Translations under genes and position numbers: made by a program
Shown here: in pieces, positions 1 to 10,929 of the stretch
How positions within the stretch are numbered: position 1 is the first letter of the stretch
Layout of the letters: each line of letters starts with the position of its first letter
Assembly: GCA_033239525.1 (NCBI GenBank)
Contig: BSYO01000008.1
Location: 10,536,150 to 10,600,149 of the forward strand
DNA length: 64,000 nucleotides
Source: Nepenthes gracilis
Taxonomy: Eukaryota > Streptophyta > Magnoliopsida > Caryophyllales > Nepenthaceae
Direction: 5' to 3'
Notes under the pieces: generated by a model
Databases searched by the model: none
Seen by the model: only the letters and a program-made list of their open reading frames with translations
Told to the model about the DNA's origin: nothing

Positions 1-139
1 AGTATCCATTGGTATGGGGTATCTATAATGTACCACGCCCGAGATCTTGATCGCTTCATGTTCATCCGTGTCATCTAGGAGCGTTTCATCACCAAGGTAC
101 CTTTGGTATGGGGTCATCTAATTTTCTACCTCGGAGATC

Positions 140-730
140 TGCATCACTTCATATTCCTCTGTGCTGGGAGCACTTAGAACCTCCCGCATGTCCCTCGAGT
201 ACTATTTCGAGTTTTCCATTGCCGCCACTCTGGTATGTTGGTCGGCCTTCCAATTCTCAATTCTAAGAACATGGACTAGGGTTAGCCTATTGAATCCCTG
301 GGCTGCCTCCTTTACTTTAGCCAAGTGCTTGGCCAAGTGTGGTTTGCTCATCTCGAAACTCCCATTAACTTGGTTGATGACTAGTTCAGAGTCATTGTAG
401 GCAATCAGTTACTTAGCTGAGCACTCTTTGGCTAGTCTTAATCCAGCTAATAGGGTTTCGTATTCAGTAATGTTGTTGGTGGCTAGGAAGTCGAGTTTAA
501 GAGAGTACTTCACCTCAAACTCGTCAGGGGTCTAAAGGACCACCCCGGCACTGCTGCCTGAATCTGTAGGCAATCTGTCTATGTGGAGGATCCATTCCGA
601 TGCTCCCTCGTACTGTTCGGTATCCTCAGGGGAGCTGTTCTTCAAGAATTGAGATAGTGATCTCAATGATAACTTCGGCCAGAGCCTGCCCTTTAATAGC
701 CGGTCTGGACAAAAATTTGATGTCAAACTC
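140..730 (-). pseudogene. Element A: second RNase H domain (decayed)
   Basis: The minus strand reads through a tether region (around 532-726) into an RNase H-like domain. It shows the start motif WILHIDRLPTDSGSSAGVVL (normally a D-G-S-S pattern around the first catalytic Asp), then a block with NNITEYETLLAGLRLAKE, which holds the catalytic Glu, then NDSELVINQVNG, which holds the third acidic residue. An in-frame stop lies near 411. In Tat elements this additional RNase H sits between the RT-linked RNase H and integrase, as here. The domain would normally remove the RNA strand during reverse transcription; this copy cannot be translated intact. Confidence 0.75.
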
Positions 731-779
731 TCCCAATTCGATAGCCCACTTTACTAGCCATCCAGAAACGTCACGTTTC

Positions 780-1870
780 TAAAGAATGCTAGTTGGTGAG
801 AACAATCACGCAATGCACCTGGAAGTAAGATCGCAGTTTCTGGGTAGAGAAAACAAGTGCTAAAGCTAATTTCTTCGCATGCAGGTAGGGTGTCTTTGGT
901 CCGGTCAACGTCTTGCTCACGTTGTAGACTGGCAGTTGTGTATCGGAGTCCTGGCGTACAAGGATGGAGCTGAGGGTCACCTCTGACACCGTTAGGTAGA
1001 GGTATAGCTCCTCTCCGACCTTAGGCGATGTTAGCAACAATGGGCTCGCTAGATACTGCTTCAACTTATCAAAGGCTGCTTGACACTCTGTCGTCCATTG
1101 GAACCCAGTTGATTTTGTCCCCCTTAGTGCCTTAAAGAACGGCTAGTTCTTGTCACCATATTTAGCTAAGAAGCAGAACAAGGCCGCCAGTTGTCCGGTT
1201 AGTCACTGGATGTCCTTAACGCTCCACGGCAGAGCCATATTTATGAGGGCCTTGATCTTCTCCAGGTTTGCCTAGATCCCTCATTGAGAGATGATAAAAC
1301 CCAGGAACTTCCTCGAGGCCACTCCAAAGACGTACTTGACCGGATTCAGCTTCATTTGATGTGCACGGAGCACTTCGAATGATTCAGTCAGATCGCGAAT
1401 ATGGTCATTGCTGGTCCTGCTCCTGATAAGCATGTCGTCGATGTACACCTCCATATTGCGGCCGATTTATTTCTCAAACATTTTATTCACGAGTCGCTGG
1501 TAAGTACCTCCCGCATTCTTCCAACCAAAGGACATTACCTTATAGTAATAAGTCTCCTGGTCCGTCATGAATGAGGTGTGCTCCTCATCCTCTAGAATTA
1601 TCCTAATCTGGTTGTAGCCTGAGTATGCATCCATGAAACTCAATAGCTCATGTCTAAACGTAGAGTCTACCAGTAGGTCGATCCTGAGTAATCTTTCGCA
1701 TAGGCTTTGTCAATGTCGGTAAAGTCCATGCAACTTTGGCATTTTCCATTGCTTTTCTTCACCAGGACGACGTTAGAGAGGCAATCCGAGTACTGGACCT
1801 CTTTGATGAAGCCAGCGTCCAGTAGCTTCCTCATTTCCTTCCAGATGGCAACCAATTTCTCCACAAAGTG
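780..1870 (-). pseudogene. Element A: reverse transcriptase and RT-linked RNase H (decayed)
   Basis: RT starts at about 1864 with the segment around LLDAGFIKEVQYSDCLSNVV, followed by VLVKKSNGK and DFTDIDKAY (normally DFTDLNKAC). A frameshift near 1680 breaks the frame just before the MDAYSGYNQI-type block. The active-site motif YIDDM is intact at about 1450-1440, and an in-frame stop lies shortly before it, near 1468, where element E has Gln. The RT-RNase H connection continues at 1064-789 with MKQYLASPLLLTSPKVGEEL and a HAKKLALALV-like block. Known role: synthesis of cDNA in the virus-like particle. The copy is nonfunctional. Confidence 0.85.
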
Positions 1871-2745
1871 GTTTCTCCACTTCTACCTGACGGGTTTACG
1901 GTCGGAATTGAGGCCCAACTATGAACCATTATTCCGGCTGAAATTTCAGGCATGTCAGTGGGAGTATATACAAAGATGTCAGCGTTTTGTTGTAAGAATG
2001 AGATCAACTTGTTACGCATTGTATTAGTAAGTGAGCCGCCGATCTGCACGTACCTTTTCGGATCCTCTAGGTTCAATGGGACTAGATCGGTTGTTTCACT
2101 AGATTGTGCTTGCTGTAAGGTTATTTTGTCTTGATGGTCGAGTTCCCCTGCTGACCTGGTGCTACTGCTAGGTGCGATTTGGCACATGTAATATATCCAC
2201 CTAATGACCTGGTCACCCAACACTTCGCCCACACTGTATGATGTTGGAAATTTCATCTTGATGTGCGGTATTGAAGTGATGGTTCTGAACGCTGTTAGAC
2301 ATGGACAGTCTAGTATAGCGCTGTATACGAAGGGTAGGTCAACTACCAAGAAGGTGAGTGCACGACTTGCCGTTCTTGTGTATGTGCCCAGGGTGATCTC
2401 CAACTGGAGCATCCCTTGGACGGGCATGGGCTCATTATCAAGGTCGTATAGCAGGCCTTTGACAGGTTTTAACTCTCTTTTTTTAAACCAAGTTTAAAAA
2501 TGTATTAAGGTAAAATAAATTATATGAACTTCCATTATCAATGAATACTCATTTCAGTTGGTAGTCGATGCTACCGTCTAAAATGAATACAGATACAATA
2601 AGGGGATCTGCATGGGGGGAGATTACATGTGCTAAGTCATTGTCACTAAAGCTAATGACATTGTCTTCGGTGCACTGCTTCTTTTGTGGTTTTGGCCACT
2701 TAAGAAATTTTTCCCCATGAATCTGCATGAGGACATTCAAACATG
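1871..2745 (-). pseudogene. Element A: aspartic protease and protease-RT linker (decayed)
   Basis: The protease active-site block reads VFIDNGSS on the minus strand around 2545-2520, matching the retropepsin-like D-x-G-S-S of plant Ty3/gypsy elements; an in-frame stop precedes it. Downstream a long open stretch (2427-1831) covers the second half of the protease (LQLEITLGTYTRTASRALTF) and the linker with a conserved QIGGSLTNTMRNKLISFLQQ block that leads into RT. Element E keeps an equivalent segment at 46086-45703. The protease would cut the polyprotein; this copy is inactive because of stops. Confidence 0.75.
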
Positions 2746-4025
2746 TGTTAGTTAAGGATGTTAGGCTGATTGGCCCGTAGTCCTTGTGCTTTGGTGGTCC
2801 GATCCTGTGGTGCTTCCAGCGGGAGTGATCATCGCCGTTGAACTTCCTCTTTCTCCCTCCCGGGAATGAGTGAGGCTATTTGGTCCGCTCAGGACACTTA
2901 GCCTTGTTGGCCTCCTTTGCTGCCGCGTAAGCCCGAGTGATGGACTCCTCCTCTCGAAAGGTTTGCAGATTCTTATGGGCCAGGCTCCTAAATAAGTTCC
3001 CGTATGTCAGCATAGAGATGAAACTGCCCAACTTCATCTCCTTTGTGAGGCTAGGATCCGTCTAGCCTCCACCACAAAGCAATCCAGAAATGTTTACGGA
3101 TTTTCTCCCTACTTCTACTTGATGTGAGAGAGGTGCCAATGTTACTTCTCTTCTTGACGGTTAGAGGCATATTGTGCCAAGAAGAGATCAATTTAAAGCT
3201 CCTGATCAAGTCTGGGTATCCCATTTTAAGGTGAGCAGGAAGCAGCTACACATCCCTGCATCCTCCAGCTCTTGCAGACACGGATGGGTGCGAAAATGAT
3301 TGAGGTGATCCATCGGATCAACGCTCCCATCGTATGAATCAAGGAGTGGCATCTTAAACTTCGTCGGCATCGTGCGGTTCAAGATTTTGCCTCAGTGAAA
3401 GGAGATCTGTTCAGATCGATAGTGTGCTTATCATCTTTGAACATGCGGGTCTAAATCTTCCTCAATCTCGGATCAGTCTAAGCAGCGTTGGCGGATCTTT
3501 TAGAGTTGAGATATGTCCTTAACTCCATTCTTTCTCTGATGCAGCCAGTAGCCGACTGGCTACTATCACCAATGGATCTAAGGACCCGAGAGGCTCCCTC
3601 CTAAGCTTGGGTCCTAATCTCCACCATAAGTGTTGGGGGGTTCTTCGTTCTAGACTCTCCTCTAGAGTTATACTACCCGATCATTCTTCAAGCCTTCACC
3701 GGCTTTGGGCGTGTGAAGATTCCGACGTTTGAATATTGACAAGCCTTCTAGATTTCTTAGCCGGTTTCTTCTTCCTCTAGCCTCCTCTCTCGGAGGTCGG
3801 TGTAGGGATTGCCGCTGACGGAGCCCCCTGCTGTGAATGCTCTTAGTGGGAGTAGAGTATCTGAAGTATCTTATTTATATTCTACATATGCTCCACCAGA
3901 CATTGAAAGAAGGGTGCGGGCACCCCGCTGACCGTCCCGTTGACAATGGCACCAGCAGCATGGTCCTAGATAGGAGAGGTCACGTCTCTAGCGAGCTCGT
4001 TGGCTTGTGCTATCGTATACACCAT
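2746..4025 (-). pseudogene. Element A: gag (decayed)
   Basis: The start is taken at 4025 because the N-terminus MVYTIAQANELARDVTS aligns with the gag starts of elements B (12471) and E (48129). It is followed by a basic RRR stretch, then a retrotransposon-gag core around 3500-3180 that includes a PLLDSYDGS motif (around 3340), the usual marker of the Tat gag. The frame is broken many times. Gag forms the particle that packages element RNA. The order LTR, short leader, gag fits a Ty3/gypsy 5' end. Confidence 0.75.
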
Positions 4026-4090
4026 TCTGGTTGGCTTAGAAAGTGAAACTGAGAAAGGTTTCTAAGAGAGGTGGTTAGCTTTTTGTAAAC

Positions 4091-4111
4091 GTTTCCCATA
4101 GATGGCGGCAA
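4091..4111 (-). other. Element A: primer-binding site
   Basis: Directly inside the 5' LTR the minus strand reads TTGCCGCCATCTATGGGAAA. The same spot in B, E and F has a related sequence, and all resemble TTGGCACCGTCTGTGGGAA, the usual tRNA primer-binding site of plant Tat-type elements. This fixes the orientation and the inner LTR edge at 4112. Confidence 0.75.
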
Positions 4112-5083
4112 TGATGTGTCCATAGATCCAAATTTCAAACAGATTCGGGTCAATTTAGTCATCTGAATTCGGCTCCATTTATTAAGTCTGGATCCTATAC
4201 ACCACTACAATAAATGAGAGGTTAAGTGTCGATGGAAGGTTGTTCCATTGAAAACTCTTCGACACTTAGTGCAGTAATTTGCCTTCAAACTTTTAAGAAG
4301 GTAAAAGGAGTGAGTGCAATGAGAAGGTGATGAGTGTTTGTGATGGGGGTTTTGTTCTCGACGTGAGAAACTTTTTGCGGCTCGTGAGGAGCGCTATTTC
4401 TCAACACTGTGTTCGTAAAGAACATAATGAGAGAGAGTGGGTTGGTGTTCTGCAAGCATAAAAGCTTTTAGAATTATCAGAGTGTTACGTGAGCTTATAA
4501 GAGCGCTTTTTAGCAAAAAAGTGGGTGTCTGTAGTTTGAGAAGTGAACGTGCCATGGAGTGAAGACTACATGGGCTTTTATAGATGAAATGCTTGAAGGC
4601 CATCCTTGGGTAGAAAGGCTTGACTTCTTGCTCTCTGTTGGGATTGTTTCCTTTCCTAGCATGGAGCTTTAATGTTGGTAACTGCTTTAGGGATTAATCG
4701 CCTTCCTTCTATACTTTGTTTCCATTAGGGTTTGCTACATACAGGAAGAAAGAATCAGGCGCTTTCCTTATTAGACATGCGCTAAATATACTGGTGACGG
4801 TTACAGTGGAGATTACCTTCTGGGTGGGCACAAAATCAGGGAAGAGCGTCGTTACTGATCGTGTACGAAGGTGTCACCCTAGTTAGGCCTATCTCACGTG
4901 AGGCTTGCTCTTAGGCAAGCCCACTGTGGCGCCTTTGGTCAACAGAAATATTTACCGTCTCTGGGAGCTTGTTATCCGCCTAACTTGGCTTTTCGTTCAG
5001 TCAATAACTAGTGTTAACCGTCCAGGCACGCATATCGGCCATTGTGGATTTGGGTCGTTCCTATTTGTTGAGCGTACCCATCA
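4112..5083 (-). repeat. Element A: 5' LTR (972 bp)
   Basis: On the element's own strand it begins TGATGGGTACGC and ends GGACACATCA, so it has TG...CA ends. It aligns over its length with the LTRs of B and E. A TATA-like TATAAAA on the minus strand lies at 4583-4577. The outer edge is fixed by the start of duplicated host sequence at 5084, and the inner edge by the primer-binding site. Confidence 0.9.
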
Positions 5084-5608
5084 AATATATAATAATTAAT
5101 AATTATAATTTTTATATATTAAATTAATATAAAAATAATTTATTCTACCTTGATAGATTCTAATTGAAATATATGCTTCGAAAGGTTCAAATCCTTTCAA
5201 TGTTAGGTGATTTTAACACGCAACTTGAGACTCGTCAAAATATGGGACATGACTGCTTGCTCGAGGGTGCTAAAGCAATTGTTGACTAATTTTGAAGCCT
5301 ATATGTTATTAAATTCATAGATTCTGCTGTTTTTTTAAATAAAAAGATACATAATTTTAATTTTTTAAATCTAAATTATTGTTTAAAAATATGTGACGAT
5401 TTAAATTTAGATATTATATAATATAATTTAAATAGTTATTTTAAATAATTTTTTACATAATAATTTAATATGCAATAGATAATAATATTATAAAAATAAA
5501 TTTAAAATTATATTTATTTTTTTATTTTTTTTTGATAATTTAATTTTAATTTAATAATTAAAATTCAAGATCCAGGTTTTCCAAACTATATATAACCTAT
5601 ATAGCTTT
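5084..5608. repeat. Duplicated host segment, copy 1, left part
   Basis: This stretch aligns closely with 18654-19180 (copy 2). It is AT-rich non-coding sequence apart from a short stretch around 5185-5310. In copy 2 that stretch reads as an open frame ending in SRELKQLLTNLEAYM and a stop; here the frame has an extra stop. That may be the remnant of a last exon, but no family is recognised. The segment is cut on its left by element A and on its right by element B. Confidence 0.85.
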
Positions 5609-6568
5609 GGGGTGTGTTGTATTTTGGATCAAAATTTTGAATATATTCAGGTTAAATCGTTCGTCTGAGTCTGGTTTCGTCCACTGAATTTGGATCCTGC
5701 ATACCAAAATTACGAACCAAAAGTCTGGTAACGGCGGAAGGTTATCTCATCGAAAATATTCCGACGCTCAAGTCAGTAAACAACTTTTGAATTAAAAAAG
5801 TAAAAGTAAAGGGATGCTATGAGAATGCATTGAGTGTTTGTAATGGGGGAGTGCTCTCGTTAGTTGAGAGGTTTGAGTTGCTCGTGAGGAGCGAAATCTC
5901 TCAGTATGGTGTTTGTTGGGAACGTAGTAGCAAAGAGGGAGAGAGAGAGAGTTATGATACTGAAAGCGTGAGAGCATTGTAATAGAAGGTTTTGGCAGGC
6001 AAGTGAGAGCATACCTTGGAGTGAGAACTCTATGACCTTTTATAGCGGCTGTGTTGGGCTCCTTCCTTGTGTAGAGAGTTTGATTCCTACACTCTATTGA
6101 GATCGCTGCCTTTTCTGGCGTGGAGCATTTATGACTGTAACCGTCACTGGATCGATTACTTTCCTTCTACGCTCTATAACCGTTAGGGTTTCTAGTAGAC
6201 AAGATGATGATTTTGACACCTTCCTTTAAGGATGCACATTGATCTTGGAAGCAATCGTTACAATGGGGATTGCCTTCTATTTAGAGCGTAAAATTAGGGG
6301 AGAATATCATTGTGGCTTGAAGATGGACACGTAAACCAATAACACACGTGAATCCTAGGTCTTCAATCGGTCTTCTGGCCACGCTTTCAGTCAACGGAAG
6401 CATTTACCGTCTTGGACCCAAGTGGGCCATCCTGCTCTTGGGCTTTTACTGGTTCATTATCCTATCATCCAATCAACGACTAGCGTTGATCGTCCAGGCC
6501 CAAATAGGCCGTTGTGGATCTTAGTCGTTCATCTTTCCTGGGCCAAACCATTACTGGCGTACCCTTTA
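5609..6568 (-). repeat. Element B: 3' LTR
   Basis: It aligns with 12566-13514 and with the LTRs of A and E. Its plus-strand left end is degenerate (GGTGTGTTGTATTTT where the partner has a TGATGTGTC-type end), so the start is uncertain by about 4 bases. The plus-strand right end reads ACCCTTTA where relatives read ACCCATCA. The adjacent CTAGCCCCCATG is the complement of the purine tract that precedes 3' LTRs in this family. TATAAAA on the minus strand lies at 6044-6038. Confidence 0.85.
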
Positions 6569-6693
6569 CTAGCCCCCATGCTGGTGGTCTGAATTTTGAC
6601 TTCTAACATGTTCATAATGGGATGAGCCTGACTTGGATCCCCCAGTAAGGAAGCTGGCAATGACTTTTGGTCTATTAATTTCGTTGCTTGCAG

Positions 6694-7132
6694 TTGTTGA
6701 CCATAAAGTTAAGATCCGGAGAACTATCTAAGTGGATCGTTGACCGGATTTATTGACCGTCAAGGTAAGAATTTGAAAAATTACTAAAGAAAATATTGAC
6801 CGAATTCATTGACCGTCTAAGCTAGAATCCGAGAATTGCCGGAGAAAATGTTGAATCGGATTCGTTGACCGCTTGTGCCAAAATTAGGAGAACTGCATAA
6901 GGAAGCGTTGACCAAATTTGTTGACCGTCTAGGCAAAATTCAAAAAACTACTAGAAGAAATGTTGACAGGATTCGTTAACCGCCTGGGCTAGAATCTGGA
7001 GAACTGCTGAAGGAAGTGTTGATCGAATTTGTTGACCGTCTTGGTCAGAATCTGGAGAATTGCTGGAGGAAACGTTGACTGGATTCGTTGATCGGATTCG
7101 TTAACCGCCTGAACGAGAATCCGAAAAACTTG
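6694..7132. repeat. Element B: minisatellite 1 (about 60 bp unit, 7-8 copies)
   Basis: Degenerate tandem repeats, each carrying a core like GTTGACCGGATTCGTTGACCG followed by a region like CAGAATCTGGAGAATTGCT and GAGGAAA. Units are about 58-62 bp. It lies between the start of the antisense accessory ORF and the 3' LTR. Element E has the same repeat in the same place but with only about three units (36980-37133), so copy number differs between family members. Confidence 0.85.
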
Positions 7133-7426
7133 TGGGAGTTAAAATGATGCGCTATCTTGTGGCCGAACTCTTAGTCAAAATGTTAGCCACATGTCAGCAT
7201 GCAGTGAATTTGTAATCCCAGGAGTTATTATACCAGAGGACCTGATTCCACTACATCTATTCAGGAAGTGACACGTGACAATAATGATGGGCGTGCCTTT
7301 TTGATGCACAACCCTTCTCCGACTTTTGCTTGCCTTTAAGTACTCTATCCGTTTTGCTTTTATACTTTCCACTCTTTCCTTCTGAAAATTTTCTAAGTAT
7401 TCTGCTTCCTTCCTTCCCCCATATCC

Positions 7427-8789
7427 ATGGAATCTTTTGTAACTTAGATAGTTTCAGTACTCAAGGCAAGTAAAGTGAAGGAGTTGTACATTGAGTACAT
7501 CGTTCCTAAGATGATCATCTTTAAGATACCCAATGAGGAGGACAGGGCGTGGTCTCCTCTTGAGAGCTACATCACTATATACGATGCCCACTTGAGGAGT
7601 GGGTTACGCCTTCCGATCCCTGACGAGTTGTTGGACACCTTTACTGTTCTGCAGATCCCTATCACACAGTTTCATGCCAATGCTATTTAATACCTATGCA
7701 CCCTTTGTATTGTTCTACACCACCATTTGAAACTACTAACAGTGGAGGCGGTTAGGGTGATGTTTAAGTTCACCCAGGGTGTAGAGTGGGTTTTCCTATC
7801 CCCATGAGGGCTCCAAATCAGTAGTGCTATTTATGATTCCTTGAAGAATTAGAAGAACCAGTTCTTTTTCATGCATGTTGATGAGTCCTAACCCTTAGCC
7901 AGGGATTGGGACAGGGTGCCCAACATTTACACCGAGATGCCTATGGATAAATTGATTGCTGCTATTAAGCCACTGTTGAAGCTGGTTGAGGACCACTCCT
8001 CTGAGTTCCAGAGGGACCACTTGATTTTTCCGGTGGAAGCCAAGAGGGTACGATGGAGACTGCCTTCTCCGGTCCAGAAGCTGAGGGTGACTTCCCGTAA
8101 GAGGAAGGCTGGCGCCATCATTATCGAGTCTGTCGGTGTGCCTTCCAGCTGAAGAAGCTCCCAAAAGTTCAAGGCAAAAGAAGGCGGCAACGGTAATACC
8201 TTCTTCCTCCTCCTCCACTGAGCCAGATTATATTTTGGCTAGTCGGTTCACTGAGATTAGAGACAGCTTCAGTGTAGGCGGTGTCGAGGCTATAGTGGAG
8301 GCATATAGGGCCAAACTGCGCTCTACTATGAGTAGTGCCGTTCTTGATTTACTGCAGTCAGAGCACTTGGCGGTGGAGATGGAGTTACCTAGGGAGCTTC
8401 TAGCAATGCAGGCTATTGAGCAACCAGAGGTGCCGGCTGCGGAGCCTAAGGAGCCTACTGCCAAAGAACTCCGTGAGGTGCCGGAGGAGTTCACTGCCGG
8501 AGAGCTCCAAGATGTGCCAGAGGAGCATCCTGCCGAAGAGCTCTAGGTAGTGCTCGAGGTGTCAACCGCCAGAGAGCCCCTAGAGGCGCTTGATATCAGC
8601 GTTGAGCTGTTGGAGGTGCCTACTGTTGAAGAGCCTACTGAGGTGGTTGCCTTTACAGCGGGGTTGCCAAAGGAGTCTGGGGCGGAGGCCTTTGCGGAGC
8701 CTGTCCAGAATGTTACTATTTCCAACCCTGCGCCGCCAAGCCCTAGGTCACGAAGCAAGCCAATGAGGTCGGTATACAGAGTCTGGCAA
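7427..8789 (+). pseudogene. Element B: antisense accessory ORF, exon 1
   Basis: It runs opposite to gag-pol. The ATG at 7427 is chosen because the N-terminus aligns with that of element E (37440). The conserved part includes KELYIEYIVPK, YITIYDAHLRSGLRLPIPDELL and FHANAI, then MPMDKLIAAIKPLLKLVEDHSSEFQRDHL after several stops. A Glu/Pro-rich repeated tail follows (PEVPAAEPKEPTAKELREVPEE). The YITIYDAHLRSGLRLP block resembles the plant 'putative gypsy-type transposon' domain (Transposase_28 family) from memory. There are early stops, a TAG at 7850-7852, and a frameshift near 8140. Exon 1 seems to end in VWQ with a GT donor at 8790. Function is unknown; antisense accessory ORFs are known in Tat-lineage elements. 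Confidence 0.7.
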
Positions 8790-8860
8790 GTAAACCTTCG
8801 AAATCTTCCTTCCCTTTTCTTCCTTTGTTGTTGTTATTTATTGTTTTTGGCTTTTGCAAG

Positions 8861-9285
8861 AAGAGAAAATAATTGATGTAGTCGGCAAGGGACTGTGCTA
8901 GTGGGACCTAGTGATCTCCAACCATAATAAAGAGATCACCTAGTTTGTGGAGAAAGTGGAGCTTCTCAACGTAGAGTATCAAGAGGACACGACTGCTCTT
9001 CAATATGTGCTATCAAGTCTGGATGAAGAAAATGCCAAATTTAAAGAGGAGAATGTCTGGCTGCAAGGGGGAACGACAGATTGAGAGAGGAAGCTAACTG
9101 GACGATGAGGCACACTGACCAACTCTCGGGACAAACGACATCACTGGAGAATGAGTTGTCCACTCGTATACGTCACCATGAGGTCTCCGAGATGCTGCTG
9201 GCGTGGGTGTGGGAAGGTGTCAACCTCAGTTGTCGTATTGGTGTTTGGTTGACCCTAACTTTCCAATTGAATTTCTTGATCTAGC
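8861..9285 (+). pseudogene. Element B: antisense accessory ORF, exon 2 (coiled coil)
   Basis: After an intron of about 70 bp (GT at 8790, pyrimidine-rich tract, AG at 8859-8860) the frame resumes and aligns with exon 2 of element E (38775 onward). The encoded segment is rich in Glu, Leu, Lys and Asn with heptad-like spacing (LDEENAKFKEENVWLQ), suggesting a coiled coil. It ends with a motif resembling HHEVSEMLLAWVWEGVNLS, close to HHEVADMMLLRLWEGINIS in E. The conserved boundary in two diverged copies supports real splicing. The exact acceptor is uncertain by about one base. Confidence 0.65.
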
Positions 9286-9793
9286 AAACTGTTTCGTCTA
9301 ACGTCACAAGAACCTCGCGGGACAGTCTTGGAGTGGTCAAGGGCCATTGCCACCTCCTCCTGGGGACTCTGCTCCATCGTAAAGTTTATACCCTTGCTTT
9401 TTGTATATAGTTGTAAATGCACAGACATAATCAATAAATTGATCATTTTACTGATGTACTACATCTTTGCCTTTGTTGCCATTTTTCAATTACTTATTAT
9501 TGCGTTGACTAGCCGACTTGGGTGTTGCATGCAAGTTGGCCGTCCGCCTCGCTTAAGGCATTTATTGCTCTCTCTGATGAACTTAAGTCTAGGAGAAAAC
9601 ATCAAGGTAGATCTTGATGTCGTATCAAGCCTGTTCTATACTCGTGCGTGAGTAGAGATTTGGTGGTGCCACCCAGGTATGAACTTGGGCGGCTAGCTTT
9701 TGGACGGAGTGCCTTACTCCTATCAACCGTCGTGACTGACCACACTATCTCCCTATGAAGGAGGTTGTCACATATGCTGTTTAAGCCCCCTAA

Positions 9794-9957
9794 GATTTTG
9801 ACCACAAACGGACCACTTAGATGATTGAGGTTCAATTTGACCGTTAACGGGCCGCTGGATGACCCAAGTTTAATTCGACCGCTCATGAATCGCCTGGATG
9901 ACCAGAATTTATTTTGACCACTCATGGGCCACCTGGATGACCAACGTTTAGTTACAA
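9794..9957. repeat. Element B: minisatellite 2 (about 43 bp unit, 4 copies)
   Basis: Tandem units with the pattern TTTGACCACTCATGGGCC followed by a CTGGATGACCA-like core. It lies between the end of the accessory ORF and the integrase end. Element E has the same unit at 39684-39924 in about six copies. Confidence 0.85.
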
Positions 9958-10129
9958 ACAGGTAAAAACTTGCCCGAATTATGGGTAGTTTAGGTCGTTT
10001 ATACAACCCTGTAAATATACACACATGCATATGAAACAGAAAAGGGAAAAATAACACACGACACAAATAAAAAAGTATTCTTATCTTATTAATTTCAACA
10101 TGTACATTTACAAGCATACACGTACAACA

Positions 10130-10905
10130 TAGATGACTTACTTGTACCCTCACTAGAAGTAGCGTTTGAGGTGGATCTCATTTCACATCCATGGAACAAA
10201 CTTGCCGTTCTAGGTCTGGAGTTTATATACTCCATTCCGCATAACAGCTGAGACTAAAAAAGGACATTCCTAATTTGGGGACAACTTAATCCGGTTGATA
10301 CTCTTGACTATAGCATCAATGCTTTGCATGACTAAATCTCCAATTTTAAACTGCCGCGCTTTTACCTTCTTGTTGTAATAGCGGGCAACTCGTTGTTCGT
10401 AGACCACTATCCACATTCGGGTTGCGTCGTAGGCTTCCTCCAGCAAGTCTTGGTATTTTTGATTTTCTGAGAATTACCTTGTGGATCGAAGGATTTGACC
10501 CTAAGACTTAGAAGCCCAATCTCGACCAAAATTTCCGCTTCAGTCCCATAGTAGAAACTAAATTGTATCCTGTGAGTTGATTCATTTGAAGTCGTCTGGT
10601 AAGACTATAGGATGGAGGGTAGCTCGTCGACCTAGGAGTCCCCTACGTCCTCCAGCTTGGTCTTCAAACCGTGGAATAGCATGCAATTTGTGACCTCCAC
10701 CTATCCATTTACTTTGGGTACACCACCAAAGTGTAGATAAATCTGATGTCTAGACTGGCACAATACTTGATGAAGTATTTCTTCGACAATTGAGTTTTGT
10801 TGTCAGTTATGATAACCTTGGGAACCCCAAATGTGCTTACTATGCTTTGGCAAATGAACTTTAAGGCGTTATGCTTCATTGTTAGCCAGTAGTATCCTTG
10901 CGATC
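10130..10905 (-). pseudogene. Element B: integrase (decayed)
   Basis: The minus strand from about 10905 downward aligns with the integrase of E: the catalytic-core part around the second Asp (about 10800), then the C-terminal region with a KVKAR-x-F-x-x-GDLV-type block (about 10350) and the NWEGPF-like motif (about 10270). Many stops are present. Upstream it joins abruptly to gag sequence, so the integrase N-terminus is missing or truncated. Integrase would insert cDNA into the genome; this copy cannot. Confidence 0.7.
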
Positions 10906-10929
10906 TAACAGAAATCTTGGCCGTCGGGT

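Larger units (their letters stand above)
1..5083 (-). mobile_element. Element A: Ty3/gypsy (Tat-like) retrotransposon, right-hand part
   Basis: Minus-strand element whose 5' LTR lies on the right (4112-5083); its 3' end is beyond the left edge. In transcription order the visible parts are LTR, primer-binding site, gag (about 4025-2760), protease (about 2560-2440), RT (about 1870-1280), the RT-linked RNase H (about 1070-780) and a second RNase H (about 730-140). A second RNase H after RT is characteristic of the Tat lineage. Every coding block has stops or frameshifts, so the copy is dead. It interrupts the left part of a duplicated host segment: homology to 18654 onward starts at 5084, the first base after the LTR, so AATAT at 5084-5088 is probably one half of its target duplication. 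Lineage is inferred from domain order and protein similarity, not from a search. Confidence 0.88.

Noticed and set aside
9602..10153. Minus-strand ORF of 183 residues in element B
   Set aside because: It overlaps minisatellite 2 and non-coding sequence; its apparent repeats come from the tandem array and it has no recognisable domain.
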